A DNA stretch of 60,014 bases from Nitrosomonas marina. GTDB taxonomy: Bacteria > Pseudomonadota > Gammaproteobacteria > Burkholderiales > Nitrosomonadaceae. A program made the translations under genes and the position numbers. Location of the stretch: the NCBI RefSeq assembly GCF_900111605.1, contig NZ_FOIA01000023.1, positions 1-60,014 of the forward strand, given 5' to 3'. This document shows, piece after piece, positions 8,424 through 17,610 of the stretch; position 1 is the first letter of the stretch; the number at the start of each line of letters is the position of its first letter. The notes under the pieces are model-generated. The model was not told where the DNA came from. It searched no databases and saw only the letters and a list, made by a program, of their open reading frames with translations.

Positions 8424-10282
8424 TGGTTAATTTTGATTTGTGCTTCCGTCATTCACCGTTGTTTGCAGCGATTGTCGATGAAACATGCATCTGTTGCGAT
8501 ATCAATACGGTCTGGCGAGAATATCTGGGGTTGCCGGCTACCGATGATGCCGTGTCATACCCATTCGAGGCGTTGTTCAACCGGCAGAACGATACCGCGC
8601 TTACCCGGCAGATTACGCATGTCATACAGAACGGCGCTGCAATGAACGGCAGAGCGGTATCACTCTGCCGGCAGGAAAGCGAACAGAGTGATGGTGCGAC
8701 TGCGGGGCTTCAGGGCATGCTGTCGGCCTGGCGCGTAAAACAGGCCGGCGGCATGCGATATTACGCGTTGCTGGTGTTTACTGAGACCTCAGAATACAGT
8801 CGTGCGGTCGCTAAGCTCAAGCAGTTGCAAAAAACGCATGAACTGATTCTCAACGCGGTAGGCGAAGGGATTTACGGTGTCGATGCGCGGGGTAATACAA
8901 CCTTTGTCAATGAAGCGGCGACCCAGATTCTGGGATGGCGTGCCGAAGATGTTATCGGAAAGTCGCTGCACGATATTCACCATCATTCCTATCCGGACGG
9001 CAGGCCGTACCCAAGCAGCGAATGCCCGATTTATCGCGCATTTACAGATGGCGACATACACCGCGGAGATGACGAATTTTTCTGGCGCACAGACGGTACG
9101 CCGGTTCCCGTTGAATATACCAGCACACCTATTCGCGAGAATGGTGAACTGAAAGGGGCGGTTGTTGTCTATCGGGACATTACAGAGCGAAGAAAAAACG
9201 AGCAGCAGCGCGAAGCAGCCTATCTGGAGATAAAAAAACTGAAGGAACTGCTGGAACGGGAACGCGATTACTTGCGCGATGAAATCAATATCACAGCTAA
9301 TTTTGGTGAAATTATCGGTGAAAGCCAGGCTCTGATGCGTACGCTGGCCCAGATAGAGGCTGTTGCCAGAACCTCGACCAGCGTTCTGATATTGGGCGAA
9401 TCGGGTGTCGGCAAGGAAATGATTGCACGCGCGATCCATGCCAACAGTTCCCGGGCCGATAAGCCGCTTGTTAAGGTTAACTGTGCCTCTGTTCCCAAAG
9501 AGCTTTTTGAAAGCGAATTTTTCGGACATGTGCGCGGTTCGTTCACAGGCGCGCATCGTGACCGGGTAGGCCGGCTGCATCTGGCTGATGGTGGAACGCT
9601 GTTTCTGGACGAAGTGGGAGAGATTCCGCTGGATTTGCAGGGAAAGCTGCTGCGGGCTTTGCAGGAACAGGAGTTCGAGCGTGTGGGCGACGACAAAACG
9701 ATTAAAGTGGATGTTCGCATTGTTGCGGCGACAAATCGTGATTTGAAAGCGGAAGTCGAAGCCGGGCGCTTTCGTATGGATTTATACTACCGGTTGAGTA
9801 TTTTTCCTGTCGAAGTGCCGCCGCTGCGCCAACGAATCGATGATATCGGGCCGCTGGCCATGCAGTTTCTGAAAAATATCTGTCAGGAATTCGGTCGCGA
9901 GCCGCTCAAACTGACTCGCCAGCAGCTTGACCAGTTGAGCAGCTATGACTGGCCGGGCAATATCCGGGAACTTAAAAATATTATTGAACGAGCAGTTATT
10001 CTCACAAATGGTCAAAGGCTCAGGCTGGATCTTGCAATGCCTGATCATATTCGACGGAACAGGCCGGCCGGTCAGTTGTCTGCCAAGCCGGTAGAAAAAA
10101 CAAAACTTCTAACCGATGCGGATTTTCGCGAGCAGGAGAAAATGAACATGATCGCCGTCCTCAAAAGTACAAACTGGCGTATTTCCGGTGCGGATGGTGC
10201 CGCAGAACTGCTCGGTGTCAAGCCGTCCACGCTGGCCTACAGAATGAAGATATTTCGTATCAATAAAGCCGATTATCTGTGA
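8423..10282 (+). CDS. PAS-domain sigma54-dependent transcriptional activator
   Basis: An enhancer-binding protein of about 619 residues. In order: an N-terminal sensory region (about 1-125) with a C-x-C-C cluster at residues 22-25; a PAS domain (about 140-258, ILNAVGEGIYGVDARGNTTFVN); a short coiled coil; the AAA+ domain with Walker A GESGVGKE (325-332), the sigma54-contact loop GSFTGA (372-377) and Walker B LFLDE; and a C-terminal Fis-type helix-turn-helix. There is no receiver domain, so it senses directly. The ATG at 8423 is preferred because upstream codons (alternative ATG at 8354) lie in the operator palindrome; neither start has a good ribosome site. It is divergent from the porin-cytochrome operon, its likely target. 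Confidence 0.87.
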   Translation: MVNFDLCFRHSPLFAAIVDETCICCDINTVWREYLGLPATDDAVSYPFEALFNRQNDTALTRQITHVIQNGAAMNGRAVSLCRQESEQSDGATAGLQGMLSAWRVKQAGGMRYYALLVFTETSEYSRAVAKLKQLQKTHELILNAVGEGIYGVDARGNTTFVNEAATQILGWRAEDVIGKSLHDIHHHSYPDGRPYPSSECPIYRAFTDGDIHRGDDEFFWRTDGTPVPVEYTSTPIRENGELKGAVVVYRDITERRKNEQQREAAYLEIKKLKELLERERDYLRDEINITANFGEIIGESQALMRTLAQIEAVARTSTSVLILGESGVGKEMIARAIHANSSRADKPLVKVNCASVPKELFESEFFGHVRGSFTGAHRDRVGRLHLADGGTLFLDEVGEIPLDLQGKLLRALQEQEFERVGDDKTIKVDVRIVAATNRDLKAEVEAGRFRMDLYYRLSIFPVEVPPLRQRIDDIGPLAMQFLKNICQEFGREPLKLTRQQLDQLSSYDWPGNIRELKNIIERAVILTNGQRLRLDLAMPDHIRRNRPAGQLSAKPVEKTKLLTDADFREQEKMNMIAVLKSTNWRISGADGAAELLGVKPSTLAYRMKIFRINKADYL

Positions 10283-10312
10283 GTGCTGCTGATAGAGAGC
10301 TGAGGATAATAG

Positions 10313-10678
10313 ATGAAAACAAGATTCGAACTGCCGGAACCCGATGCATTCGAACCGCTTTATGATGTACTGGAAAAAATAGCGTTGGAACGGCAACTAA
10401 GGCCCGTGCAGGTCATCTCGGGTGAGTTGTTGCGCCTCGTGCGCGGTGATCGCGCATGTGACTGGACCAGGACGATTGACGTGGACGTGTATCACGTTTC
10501 TTCGGAAACAACCGGGTTAACCATTTATTATGTATTCGCCATTAACCGCTCGATGCGTGTGGTTGCGTTGATGTTCAGATCGGTTCTTGATCAGGAAGAG
10601 CAAAAAGTATTCGATAATCTCAAATCGCTGGGTAAATACAACGAGGCGATTTATTATTTGTCTGAAAATACATTCTAG
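10313..10678 (+). CDS. Conserved-looking protein of unknown function, 121 residues
   Basis: A soluble 121-residue protein with no recognised domain. It has a mixed alpha/beta look: acidic N-terminus, central beta-rich part (TIDVDVYHVSSETTGLTIYYVFAINR) and helical end. There is no signal peptide or membrane span and only one Cys. The start ATG at 10313 has a fair ribosome site (gctgagg). It follows the sigma54 activator by 30 bases in the same direction, so it probably shares its transcript and may be connected with that regulator. A perfect hairpin overlaps its stop codon. Confidence 0.65.
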   Translation: MKTRFELPEPDAFEPLYDVLEKIALERQLRPVQVISGELLRLVRGDRACDWTRTIDVDVYHVSSETTGLTIYYVFAINRSMRVVALMFRSVLDQEEQKVFDNLKSLGKYNEAIYYLSENTF

Positions 10679-10711
10679 TACGCTATCAATATGATATTTA
10701 TAGCGTACTAG
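10675..10711. terminator. Perfect 12-bp hairpin at the end of the activator transcript
   Basis: CTAGTACGCTAT (10675-10686) pairs perfectly with 10700-10711 across a 13-base loop; the stop codon of the 10313 gene is inside the left arm. No U-tract follows. Its position between two convergent transcription units suggests a bidirectional terminator or mRNA 3'-end stabiliser; a protein-binding palindrome is also possible. Confidence 0.4.
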
Positions 10712-10806
10712 CCATACTGCAATGAATGCCGCGACTGTGTCAGAAGTAACGCCATTGCGTAAATCGCTGAAAAACATTGTGTACGAAATCAACGTTGAAC
10801 TGCACA

Positions 10807-11918
10807 TTACAACCATTTTTTGCGTTTGAAATACAGGACCAGGCCAATACTGATGGCAATAAACACAAGCCATAGCGCAGGGTACGCCCAGCGCCATTTC
10901 AGTTCGGGCATATACTCGAAATTCATACCGTAAATTCCCGCCAAAAATGTCAACGGAATGAAGATTGCCGCGAAAATAGTCAGGATTTTCATGGTTTCGT
11001 TCATTCTGTTACTGATGCTGGATAAGTAAACATCCTGGATGACTGCGATTCGTTCGCGGTAGGAATCCAGTGAATCGGTAACGCGCAGGACATGATCGTA
11101 GATGTCACCGAAATACCGCAGTGTTTTTTCCTGGATCAGGCCTGTATTGGCATGCTGTATAGTCGATAGCAGTTCGCGCAACGGCGAAATGCTGCGCTTC
11201 ATGGTGATCAATTCACGACGAAGTGCTGGATCGTCCGCAGTGCTTTCTGATCGGGGTTGGCCAGCAGGTTGTCCTCCAGTGGATCGATAATATCGTCCAG
11301 ATGGTCTTCAATCACAAAATATTCATCGACGACAGTATCCAGCAGCACGTAGGTCAGATAATCGCTGCCATACTGGCGCAGGCGGTCTTTGCGGTTCTGC
11401 AGCCGGAAACGGACCGGCCTGAAAATATCGTCGGCTTTCTCCTTGAATGTAATGACGCAGTTTGCAAGCAGCAGAATGCTGATCTGTTCATAGCGCAGCT
11501 CCAGCCGGTCGTGGTAGTCCGCGCCGATACCTTTTACCACCAGATAAATATAGTCATCGTATTCTTCCAGCTTGGGGCGTTGGTGCGTGCTGAGAATGTC
11601 CTCGAGAATCAGCGGGTGAATATTCAATTGCGTACCAATATCACCAATAATACGCGTGTTACTCAGGCCGTCGATGTTTACCCAGGTGATGGCTTCATTG
11701 CTTTGCAGCTGCTGCAAATCGGTTATGGATTCAATTTCGCATTCGGTTATGGTCTGATCGTTGTATTGGACGACTGAAATTTTCCCCGGGGATTCATGTT
11801 TCTCACCAACATGAATCAGGGCACCGGGCGGCAGTCCCGATTTATCGGCGGCGCTGATTGACGCGGTTTTGTCTTGTTGTTGATGCAGGCGATGCCATCG
11901 CGGGTATTCGAGATTCAT
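10807..11918 (-). pseudogene. corA: corA magnesium/cobalt transporter, broken by a one-base frameshift
   Basis: Two adjacent open frames together make one CorA. The first (11918 down to 11208) carries the soluble domain from MNLEYPRWHR to RTIQHF. The second (about 11220 down to 10807) resumes with RRELITMKRSISPLRELLS and includes the long helix, both membrane spans and the GMN selectivity motif (GIYGMNFEY). The break is at 11220-11221: one extra base there would restore continuous HFRRELITM, so it is a single-base deletion. Everything else looks conserved, so the lesion is recent or a sequencing error. The start at 11918 has an upstream AGGGG. An intact gene would mediate Mg2+ uptake. Confidence 0.85.
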
Positions 11919-12103
11919 GATAGGACCCCTGTGTTCAGGAATAGCACATTCTATCTTAATCAGCTCTGCACGTGCCGGGTGACGTGCAACATGCCAAAGC
12001 ATGAATTGTTTCAACGTTTGAGAGTGGCATACTTGCGTACGTGTTTTCAATACTGATAGCGGCCGCAGTTTGCGGTAAGCGAGAATGAAATGCAGGTATC
12101 GTT

Positions 12104-13414
12104 TTATAGGCGTTCAAACACCGCAATTGATTCTATATGTGACGTATGCGGAAACATGTTCATGACGCCGGCAGCTTTTAGTTGATAACCCTGTGCATGG
12201 ACCAGTATCTGGGCGTCGCGCGCCAGCGTGGAAGGCTTGCACGATACGTAGACGATACGTCGCGGTGCGTGAATGCCTGTCAGCGATTTGACCAGCGCAA
12301 CTGCGCCATCGCGCGGCGGGTCGATCAGCAGCTTATCGAAATTTTCCAGGCTGGCATATGCCTCCGGTGTCATTTTAAACAGATTCATTGCTAAAAAACG
12401 GGTGCTGGCGGACAAGCCGTTGATCGCCGCATTCTGTTGTGCGCGTTTGACCAGTGCGTCACTGCCTTCTATACCGGTGACTGTTGCGCCGCTGCGCGCA
12501 ATCGGCAGGGAAAAGTTGCCGAGGCCGCAGAAAAAATCGCCAATGTGTTCGCCTGGTTGTGGATCAAGCAGGCGTACCGCGCGACCGACCATGACGCGGT
12601 TGATTGTGCCGTTGACCTGGGTAAACTCGGTGGGTGCAAATGGCATGACCACATTGAACTCCGGCAGGCTGTAAGACAACTGTGCCGCATTCAGCGGGTG
12701 AAACGGATAAATGCTGTCCGGACCTTTGGGTTGCAGCCAGAACTGAATCCGGTGTTCATCCGCAAAATCGCGCAGCAGTTGCTTGTCGGTATCTGTTAAC
12801 GGTTGCATAATGCGCAGTACCAGAACATCAATATGATCACCCGATGCGACTTCGACCTGCGGCAGTCGGTCGCGAATCGACAGCTGATCAATGACGGATG
12901 CCAGCTCGGGCAGCAAACTGGCTATTTTGGGTGTCAGAACTTCGCAGTGCTGCATATCAGCGACAAAACTGCTGTGTTTTTCATGGAAACCGATCAGCGT
13001 TCTGTTCTTCCGCCGGACATAACGTACCGAAATACGCGCGCGTTGCCTGTAGCCCCAGCTGCTGCCGTAAACTGGCGGCAGAATTTCATCCGGTCTGACT
13101 TTGCCGATGTGCGCGAGAGTGTCTTCCAGAATACGCTGTTTAATGGCTACCTGGGTCATTGCATCCACATGCTGCATGGAACAGCCGCCGCAGACACCAT
13201 AGTGTCGGCATTTGGGTTTAACGCGCATCGGTGATTCACACTTTATTTGTTCAACCTGCGCCATTTCGTAGGATTGCTTGCGCTTAAACGTTTGATACGT
13301 CACTGTTTCGCCGGTTAACGCGCCTTCGATGAAAATGACCTTGCCGTTTTGTCGTGCGACACCACGACCTTCCTGATCCAGTGACTCTACGGTGATTTCA
13401 TTCTGTTTCTTCAT
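12104..13414 (-). CDS. rlmD: 23S rRNA (uracil-1939-C5)-methyltransferase RlmD
   Basis: A 436-residue RumA-type enzyme that methylates U1939 of 23S rRNA with SAM. An N-terminal TRAM domain (about 1-57) is followed by the iron-sulfur cysteines C69, C75 and C78 ([14 protein letters not shown]) with a fourth in MQHCEV. The C-terminal methyltransferase has the SAM motif [13 protein letters not shown], the catalytic motif DPPRDG and the nucleophile region [11 protein letters not shown]. The length is normal. The ATG at 13414 has no strong ribosome site. It is a separate unit upstream of the broken corA on the same strand. Confidence 0.95.
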   Translation of the reverse strand: MKKQNEITVESLDQEGRGVARQNGKVIFIEGALTGETVTYQTFKRKQSYEMAQVEQIKCESPMRVKPKCRHYGVCGGCSMQHVDAMTQVAIKQRILEDTLAHIGKVRPDEILPPVYGSSWGYRQRARISVRYVRRKNRTLIGFHEKHSSFVADMQHCEVLTPKIASLLPELASVIDQLSIRDRLPQVEVASGDHIDVLVLRIMQPLTDTDKQLLRDFADEHRIQFWLQPKGPDSIYPFHPLNAAQLSYSLPEFNVVMPFAPTEFTQVNGTINRVMVGRAVRLLDPQPGEHIGDFFCGLGNFSLPIARSGATVTGIEGSDALVKRAQQNAAINGLSASTRFLAMNLFKMTPEAYASLENFDKLLIDPPRDGAVALVKSLTGIHAPRRIVYVSCKPSTLARDAQILVHAQGYQLKAAGVMNMFPHTSHIESIAVFERL

Positions 13415-14058
13415 AGAATTGCGCCAAATATTGATCTGCTGAACTGCCTGTGCTTATCGTTGACGTATCTGCGTTTTTTTCTTGCGTTCTAATGTATGGT
13501 ATGCTGGAAATCTGTTATTTTCTTTGTGTTTTTTCTGATGTCACACGGCGTATTGGTGGTAAAGAAGCTACAAGCAAAAGGGCAAGAAGTAGCACATATA
13601 TTCGATATGCCTGAAATTTTATCTGCTTTGTCCTAAAAGGCCAATGTTGTTGTTTATTGCTGGCCTCTGTAATGTGGGCGATCCAGCTTTCTTGAGTTTC
13701 TGCACCAATGGACAGGCTGTCAATTTTCTTGACATTGCCTGTTCTCAAGCGTATTTTGCCTTTTAGCGCGTTGTAAAACCTGCTGTATTTCAGAGTTGTT
13801 TCTATCCTCGATGCCGACCGGCCAGCAGTCAGAGTGTGTCAGGTATTTTATGAAGGCCCTGAATCCGCCTCGGCAGCCTTTAGCGCCGCTACAGGCGATT
13901 TCATCAGGCCAATCGAAAAGAGGGTGGCCGTGACCCTATAAAGGGGTATGCAGCGTTTATTGTGGTCGGAAATGCTGGCGTGCCGAGACAGCATATGCTT
14001 GCTACAGATCAAGCAGCAATTTTCTGAAAATCGAGTTCAGATAAACCAGAGAGGACTT
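13415..14058. other. Intergenic region with no supportable gene
   Basis: This 640-base stretch between rlmD (leftward) and the FMN reductase (rightward) must contain both promoters. A leftward 77-codon frame (13515-13748) has one hydrophobic stretch but only a TTG start and no good ribosome site. A rightward open frame of about 50 codons ends near 13941 without a clear start. Neither resembles a known protein; they could be decayed genes or chance. Confidence 0.4.
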
Positions 14059-14622
14059 GTGATTAGAATCGTCGGTATTTCGGGTAGTCTGCGTAAAAGA
14101 TCGCTGAATACTGCCTTGCTGCGGGCAGCAGGAAAGTTGATACCAGCGGATGTCGAGCTTGAAGTAGTCACGCCCGAAGGCATTCCGCTGTATGACGGCG
14201 ATCTCGAGGCTGAGAAAGGCGTGCCGCACGCTGTTGTCATGCTGCAGGATAAAATCGCCAGATCCGATGGTATATTGCTGGCCACACCTGAATATAATCA
14301 TTCGATACCGGGTGTTTTCAAAAATACCATCGACTGGTTGTCGCGCCCGCCAGAAACAATCTCAAAAGTATTCGGCGGGCGTCCGGTTGCTGTTATTGGA
14401 GCGACACCGGGCGGTTTCGGTACCGCTTTATCACAGAATGCCTGGCTTCCTGTGCTTAAGAGACTGGGCACGCGTACCTGGTTTGGCGGTCAGTTAATGG
14501 TTTCAAGAGCGCAGCAGGTTTTCGATGAAACCGGTGAATTAACAGATGAAACTGTACGGGATCAGCTTGAAGCGTTCCTTGGTGGATTTGTAAGTTTTAT
14601 TCAATCCGGTAATCATCAGTAA
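14059..14622 (+). CDS. NAD(P)H-dependent FMN reductase (flavodoxin-like, ChrR/YieF type)
   Basis: A 187-residue flavodoxin-fold reductase. The phosphate-binding loop GISGSLRKRSLN is at the N-terminus, and the family motif TPEYNHSIPGVFKNTIDWLSR lies mid-protein. Such enzymes use NAD(P)H to reduce FMN, quinones, chromate or azo compounds and help limit oxidative stress. The GTG at 14059 was chosen because it is preceded by GAGAGGA and places the glycine loop at the N-terminus as in relatives; the frame is open upstream to 13948 but that part matches nothing. It appears monocistronic. Confidence 0.87.
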   Translation: MIRIVGISGSLRKRSLNTALLRAAGKLIPADVELEVVTPEGIPLYDGDLEAEKGVPHAVVMLQDKIARSDGILLATPEYNHSIPGVFKNTIDWLSRPPETISKVFGGRPVAVIGATPGGFGTALSQNAWLPVLKRLGTRTWFGGQLMVSRAQQVFDETGELTDETVRDQLEAFLGGFVSFIQSGNHQ

Positions 14623-14867
14623 AGGGGTTTGTGTCGTCTTGTAAATGAGCGACGGGCTGGCTGCATGGACTGCTTATCTCGGTGGCGAAGGCGATTGAAT
14701 CAGTATGCTTACAATCCTTTCAATGGTCAGTCATTGATGACCGCCCGCCATTTCGGCAGGATTATGCCATGCCGGTTGTCAGTTTAATTGTGCCGTTTTC
14801 CTGGTTTAAAAATACCGTGTTATGATTCATTCGACCAGAACTTACGTAACTGAACAATAATCCTGCA

Positions 14868-16190
14868 ATGACTGAAGAGATACTTGATCCGCTGGTGATC
14901 AGCGAGCAGCAGTTTGACCGGGCGCGTCTGTATATCCAGCATCTGCAAAGCGGCCTGGTTGATTTTCTGAAACAGCCGAAGCGTGTTCATATCATTCATT
15001 TTCCCATCGAGATGGATGATTGTTCGGTCAGGACGTTTCGCTGTTACCGGGTGATTCACAACCTTGTCTTTGGACCGGGTAAGGGCGGGGTGCGGTATCA
15101 TCCCGACATAACAGAAGAGGAAGTGATTTCACTGGCCAAGCTGATGACCTGGAAATGTGCGCTGGTAAATATCCCGTTCGGAGGCGCCAAGGGAGGAGTC
15201 TGCTGCGATGTCAAAGCGCTCAGTAAAAATGAACAGCGCCGGATTACCCGACGGTTTACTTCGGAATTATTGGAAGTCATCGGACCTTATACCGACATTC
15301 CGGCGCCGGATATGTATACTGACGAGCAGACGATGGCCTGGATTTACGACACTTATGATGTGCTCAACCCTGGTCGAAACAACCGCCCGATCGTCACTGG
15401 AAAACCCATTGAACTAGGAGGCTCGTACGGCCGTACGGAAGCAACAGGCCTCGGTTGCCTGTATGCAACTGAACGTTTCTTGACAAAAGGGCTGGTCCCG
15501 GAGATTTCCGAGGTGGCGGGCGCACGGATTGCTATCCAGGGGTTTGGCAATGTAGGCAGAGTTGCCGCACAGGAGTTTTTCAGGCGGGGTGCCAGAATTG
15601 TGGCGTTAAGCGATAGCAGCGGCTGTATTTTTGCCGAATCGGGCCTTAACCTGGATGACGTCATTCAGTTCAAAAAGGAACACGGTTGCCTGGTGGGCAT
15701 GCCGGGTACATTATCCTTGACTAATGAGGAACTGATCGAACTGGATTGCGACATCCTGATTCCCGCTGCGGTCGGTAACCAGATTCATGCCGGTAACGCA
15801 CATCATGTCAGAGCCAGACTCATTGTCGAAGCGGCCAATAATCCGACGACACCTGCCGCGGATCTGGTTCTGCAACAGAATGGAATTTATCTGATTCCGG
15901 ATATCATCGCCAATGCGGGTGGAGTAACAGTGAGCTACTTTGAATGGGTACAGAATCATGCCAACGAGCAGTGGGATCTGGAAACTGTGAATACCAAGCT
16001 GAAACGGAAAATTTATGATTGTGTGGATACAGTATTTAAACGCTGGCAGAATTTCGTTGTCGGCGAAGAAAAATGTGCTGATACGATATCCGGTGAGCAG
16101 CCTGGTAATCCTGATTTTCGTACCGTCGCCCTGATGACCGCGATTGAGCGTGTGGCAAATGCAACCTTGATTCGAGGAATCTGGCCATGA
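14868..16190 (+). CDS. gdhA: Glutamate dehydrogenase (Glu/Leu/Phe/Val dehydrogenase family)
   Basis: A 440-residue enzyme interconverting glutamate and 2-oxoglutarate plus ammonia. Substrate and catalytic lysines are K72 (GPGKGGVRYHP), K96 (MTWKCALVN) and K108 (GGAKGG), the standard triad. The Rossmann motif IQGFGNVG is near residue 227 and the C-terminal NAGGVTVSYFEWVQN is conserved. Length and motifs fit the hexameric GDH-I type; coenzyme preference cannot be fixed by eye. The ATG at 14868 has no strong ribosome site. In an ammonia-oxidising host it would be a main ammonia-assimilation route. It is single, convergent with the next gene. Confidence 0.92.
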   Translation: MTEEILDPLVISEQQFDRARLYIQHLQSGLVDFLKQPKRVHIIHFPIEMDDCSVRTFRCYRVIHNLVFGPGKGGVRYHPDITEEEVISLAKLMTWKCALVNIPFGGAKGGVCCDVKALSKNEQRRITRRFTSELLEVIGPYTDIPAPDMYTDEQTMAWIYDTYDVLNPGRNNRPIVTGKPIELGGSYGRTEATGLGCLYATERFLTKGLVPEISEVAGARIAIQGFGNVGRVAAQEFFRRGARIVALSDSSGCIFAESGLNLDDVIQFKKEHGCLVGMPGTLSLTNEELIELDCDILIPAAVGNQIHAGNAHHVRARLIVEAANNPTTPAADLVLQQNGIYLIPDIIANAGGVTVSYFEWVQNHANEQWDLETVNTKLKRKIYDCVDTVFKRWQNFVVGEEKCADTISGEQPGNPDFRTVALMTAIERVANATLIRGIWP

Positions 16191-16351
16191 CAGGCAGCAG
16201 GCACGCAGGCTTTTGACTGAACGTTATCAACATGGTGCCGGATGGCATGTGTCAGAAAGATCAAAAAAACCATTCACTCTCGCATCACAAGTGCAGTAAG
16301 TGCAGGAGTGAACGGCCAAGCGTATTCCGGGCAATATCAAAGCAACTTGGC

Positions 16352-16861
16352 TTATGGAAAAGCGGGTATTCTCGGCTCGGTCTTCTCGACTTCAACCTGC
16401 GGTATATGTTGCTTGATTAATGCTTCTATCTGATCAACGCGTTCAGGTGCGACATCCGCCAATACCAGAAATTCTCCTGCTTCAATAGCATCTTCAAATT
16501 CCTTGATGCGGCGATTGCCGACATTCATGCCAACCATGCCGCCCAGCCACGATCCCACGCCGGCTCCCGCAAGCGTGGTGGCGAGCAAAACGCCGCCGGC
16601 GACTACGGTCGATGCAGGTGGCAATGCCACGGCAACCAGTCCTGCAAGCAGGCCGGTCGCGCCGCCCAGTGCAACGCCCTGCTCAACGGCAGGTATAAAG
16701 TCGCTTTTTTGTAGCAGGCTGGCCTCGGGCAGATCCTCCAGCGGGGTGCCGCGTTTTGCGATGACGTGAATATGCTTTTCCTCGATCTTGGCCAGCAGCA
16801 ACTCATCGACAATTTTTTTGGTGACAGAAATATTCGGAACAAGAAAATAAATTCTTCGCAT
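16352..16861 (-). CDS. DUF1269-family membrane-associated protein
   Basis: A 169-residue protein with a ferredoxin-like N-terminal part (RRIYFLVPNISVTKKIVDELL) and a central Gly/Ala-rich hydrophobic hairpin (about residues 62-115, ending GSWLGGMVGMNVGNRRIKEFEDAIEAGE), typical of DUF1269 or stress-protein-17M-like proteins. The function is unknown; relatives are often stress-induced. The start ATG at 16861 has an upstream AAGGAG. The promoter region to its right contains a nested inverted repeat at 17009-17067. Confidence 0.75.
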   Translation of the reverse strand: MRRIYFLVPNISVTKKIVDELLLAKIEEKHIHVIAKRGTPLEDLPEASLLQKSDFIPAVEQGVALGGATGLLAGLVAVALPPASTVVAGGVLLATTLAGAGVGSWLGGMVGMNVGNRRIKEFEDAIEAGEFLVLADVAPERVDQIEALIKQHIPQVEVEKTEPRIPAFP

Positions 16862-17008
16862 AACGTTTCTCCTTTGAAATTGGGCAAAATGAAATTCAGA
16901 AAAGATACAAGCTTCTCGCTTCTCTTCATCACTCTACCTAGCCGCTCGAAAAGTTCTGCTGATTATCCATTATTGGAATGGTAACAACACCAGACTATAT
17001 TTATTGCA

Positions 17009-17067
17009 GTGTATCAAAACGGAGTAGTTAAATAAATACGTGTTAATACGTATTTGCTTTGATACAC
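17009..17067. repeat. Nested inverted repeat upstream of the DUF1269 gene
   Basis: Outer arms GTGTATCAAA (17009-17018) and TTTGATACAC (17058-17067) enclose inner arms AAATACG (17034-17040) and CGTATTT (17049-17055), all perfect. The region lies between two leftward genes, 148 bases upstream of the DUF1269 start. It could be an operator, a terminator-like structure for the ferritin-like gene, or a small decayed mobile element. Confidence 0.5.
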
Positions 17068-17136
17068 GTTCTGAACCTGCCGATCGCTCATTACTTGCTG
17101 CTATTTTGTAAGTCGTGGAATATTTTTTGGCTGGGA

Positions 17137-17559
17137 TCACCTTTTCTGCCGGGCGTGGCGCTCAATGCAGCGCTGAAAGGCCGGTAAATGGCGTTGCTGC
17201 GATGCTTCCTGAAGGTTCTGCAATACTGCCAGGATGTCCGGCCGATCTGTTGCTTTCATTAACCGGTCATACATTTTGCTATTGGCGATTTCGCCAGCCA
17301 CAGCGGCTTCGCAGGCAGCGTGTATGCTGGCGAAACGCTCCACTTTGCCGGGCCAGGAATTTTCTGGAATTGGCAGAGCGTATTGCGTAAACAGCGTATG
17401 CAGTGCAGCGATATGTCTTTCTTCCGCTGCGCGAATATTGCTGAAAGGCTGTACTGTTCCAAAATCGGCGATCACCTGATCATAGACAGACCAGGCCTTG
17501 TATTCATCATCCAGCGCCGCGTTCAGTGCGTTGATTTCTATCTCGGTTAGATTGTGCAT
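17137..17559 (-). CDS. DUF2202 ferritin-like protein
   Basis: A 140-residue helical protein of the ferritin-like superfamily. Carboxylate/His iron-ligand motifs are visible: E19 in DDEYKAWSVYDQ, E-x-x-H in RAAEERHIAAL, a Glu in CEAAVAGEIANSKMYDRL, and E-x-x-x-x-H in LQEASQQRHLPAF. These suggest a di-iron centre. The start ATG at 17559 has an upstream AGGAGG. The role is unknown; iron or oxidative-stress handling would fit the fold. It runs in the same direction as the DUF1269 gene but the two are separated by about 275 bases. Confidence 0.8.
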   Translation of the reverse strand: MHNLTEIEINALNAALDDEYKAWSVYDQVIADFGTVQPFSNIRAAEERHIAALHTLFTQYALPIPENSWPGKVERFASIHAACEAAVAGEIANSKMYDRLMKATDRPDILAVLQNLQEASQQRHLPAFQRCIERHARQKR

Positions 17560-17610
17560 AACTAAGCCTCCTGAGTGAAATATTCCTATGGTACCGGAGC
17601 CGACGGCCAG

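Noticed and set aside
8789..9580. 263-codon antisense frame opposite the sigma54 activator
   Set aside because: The plus-strand protein has complete PAS and AAA+ motifs; the antisense frame has no recognised domain or ribosome site.
11208..11220. Programmed frameshifting in corA
   Set aside because: No slippery run or strong downstream structure was seen at the break, and a one-base loss at a CC pair explains it more simply.
13515..13748. 77-codon leftward frame with one hydrophobic stretch
   Set aside because: Only a TTG start, weak ribosome site and no recognisable family; left as part of the intergenic description.
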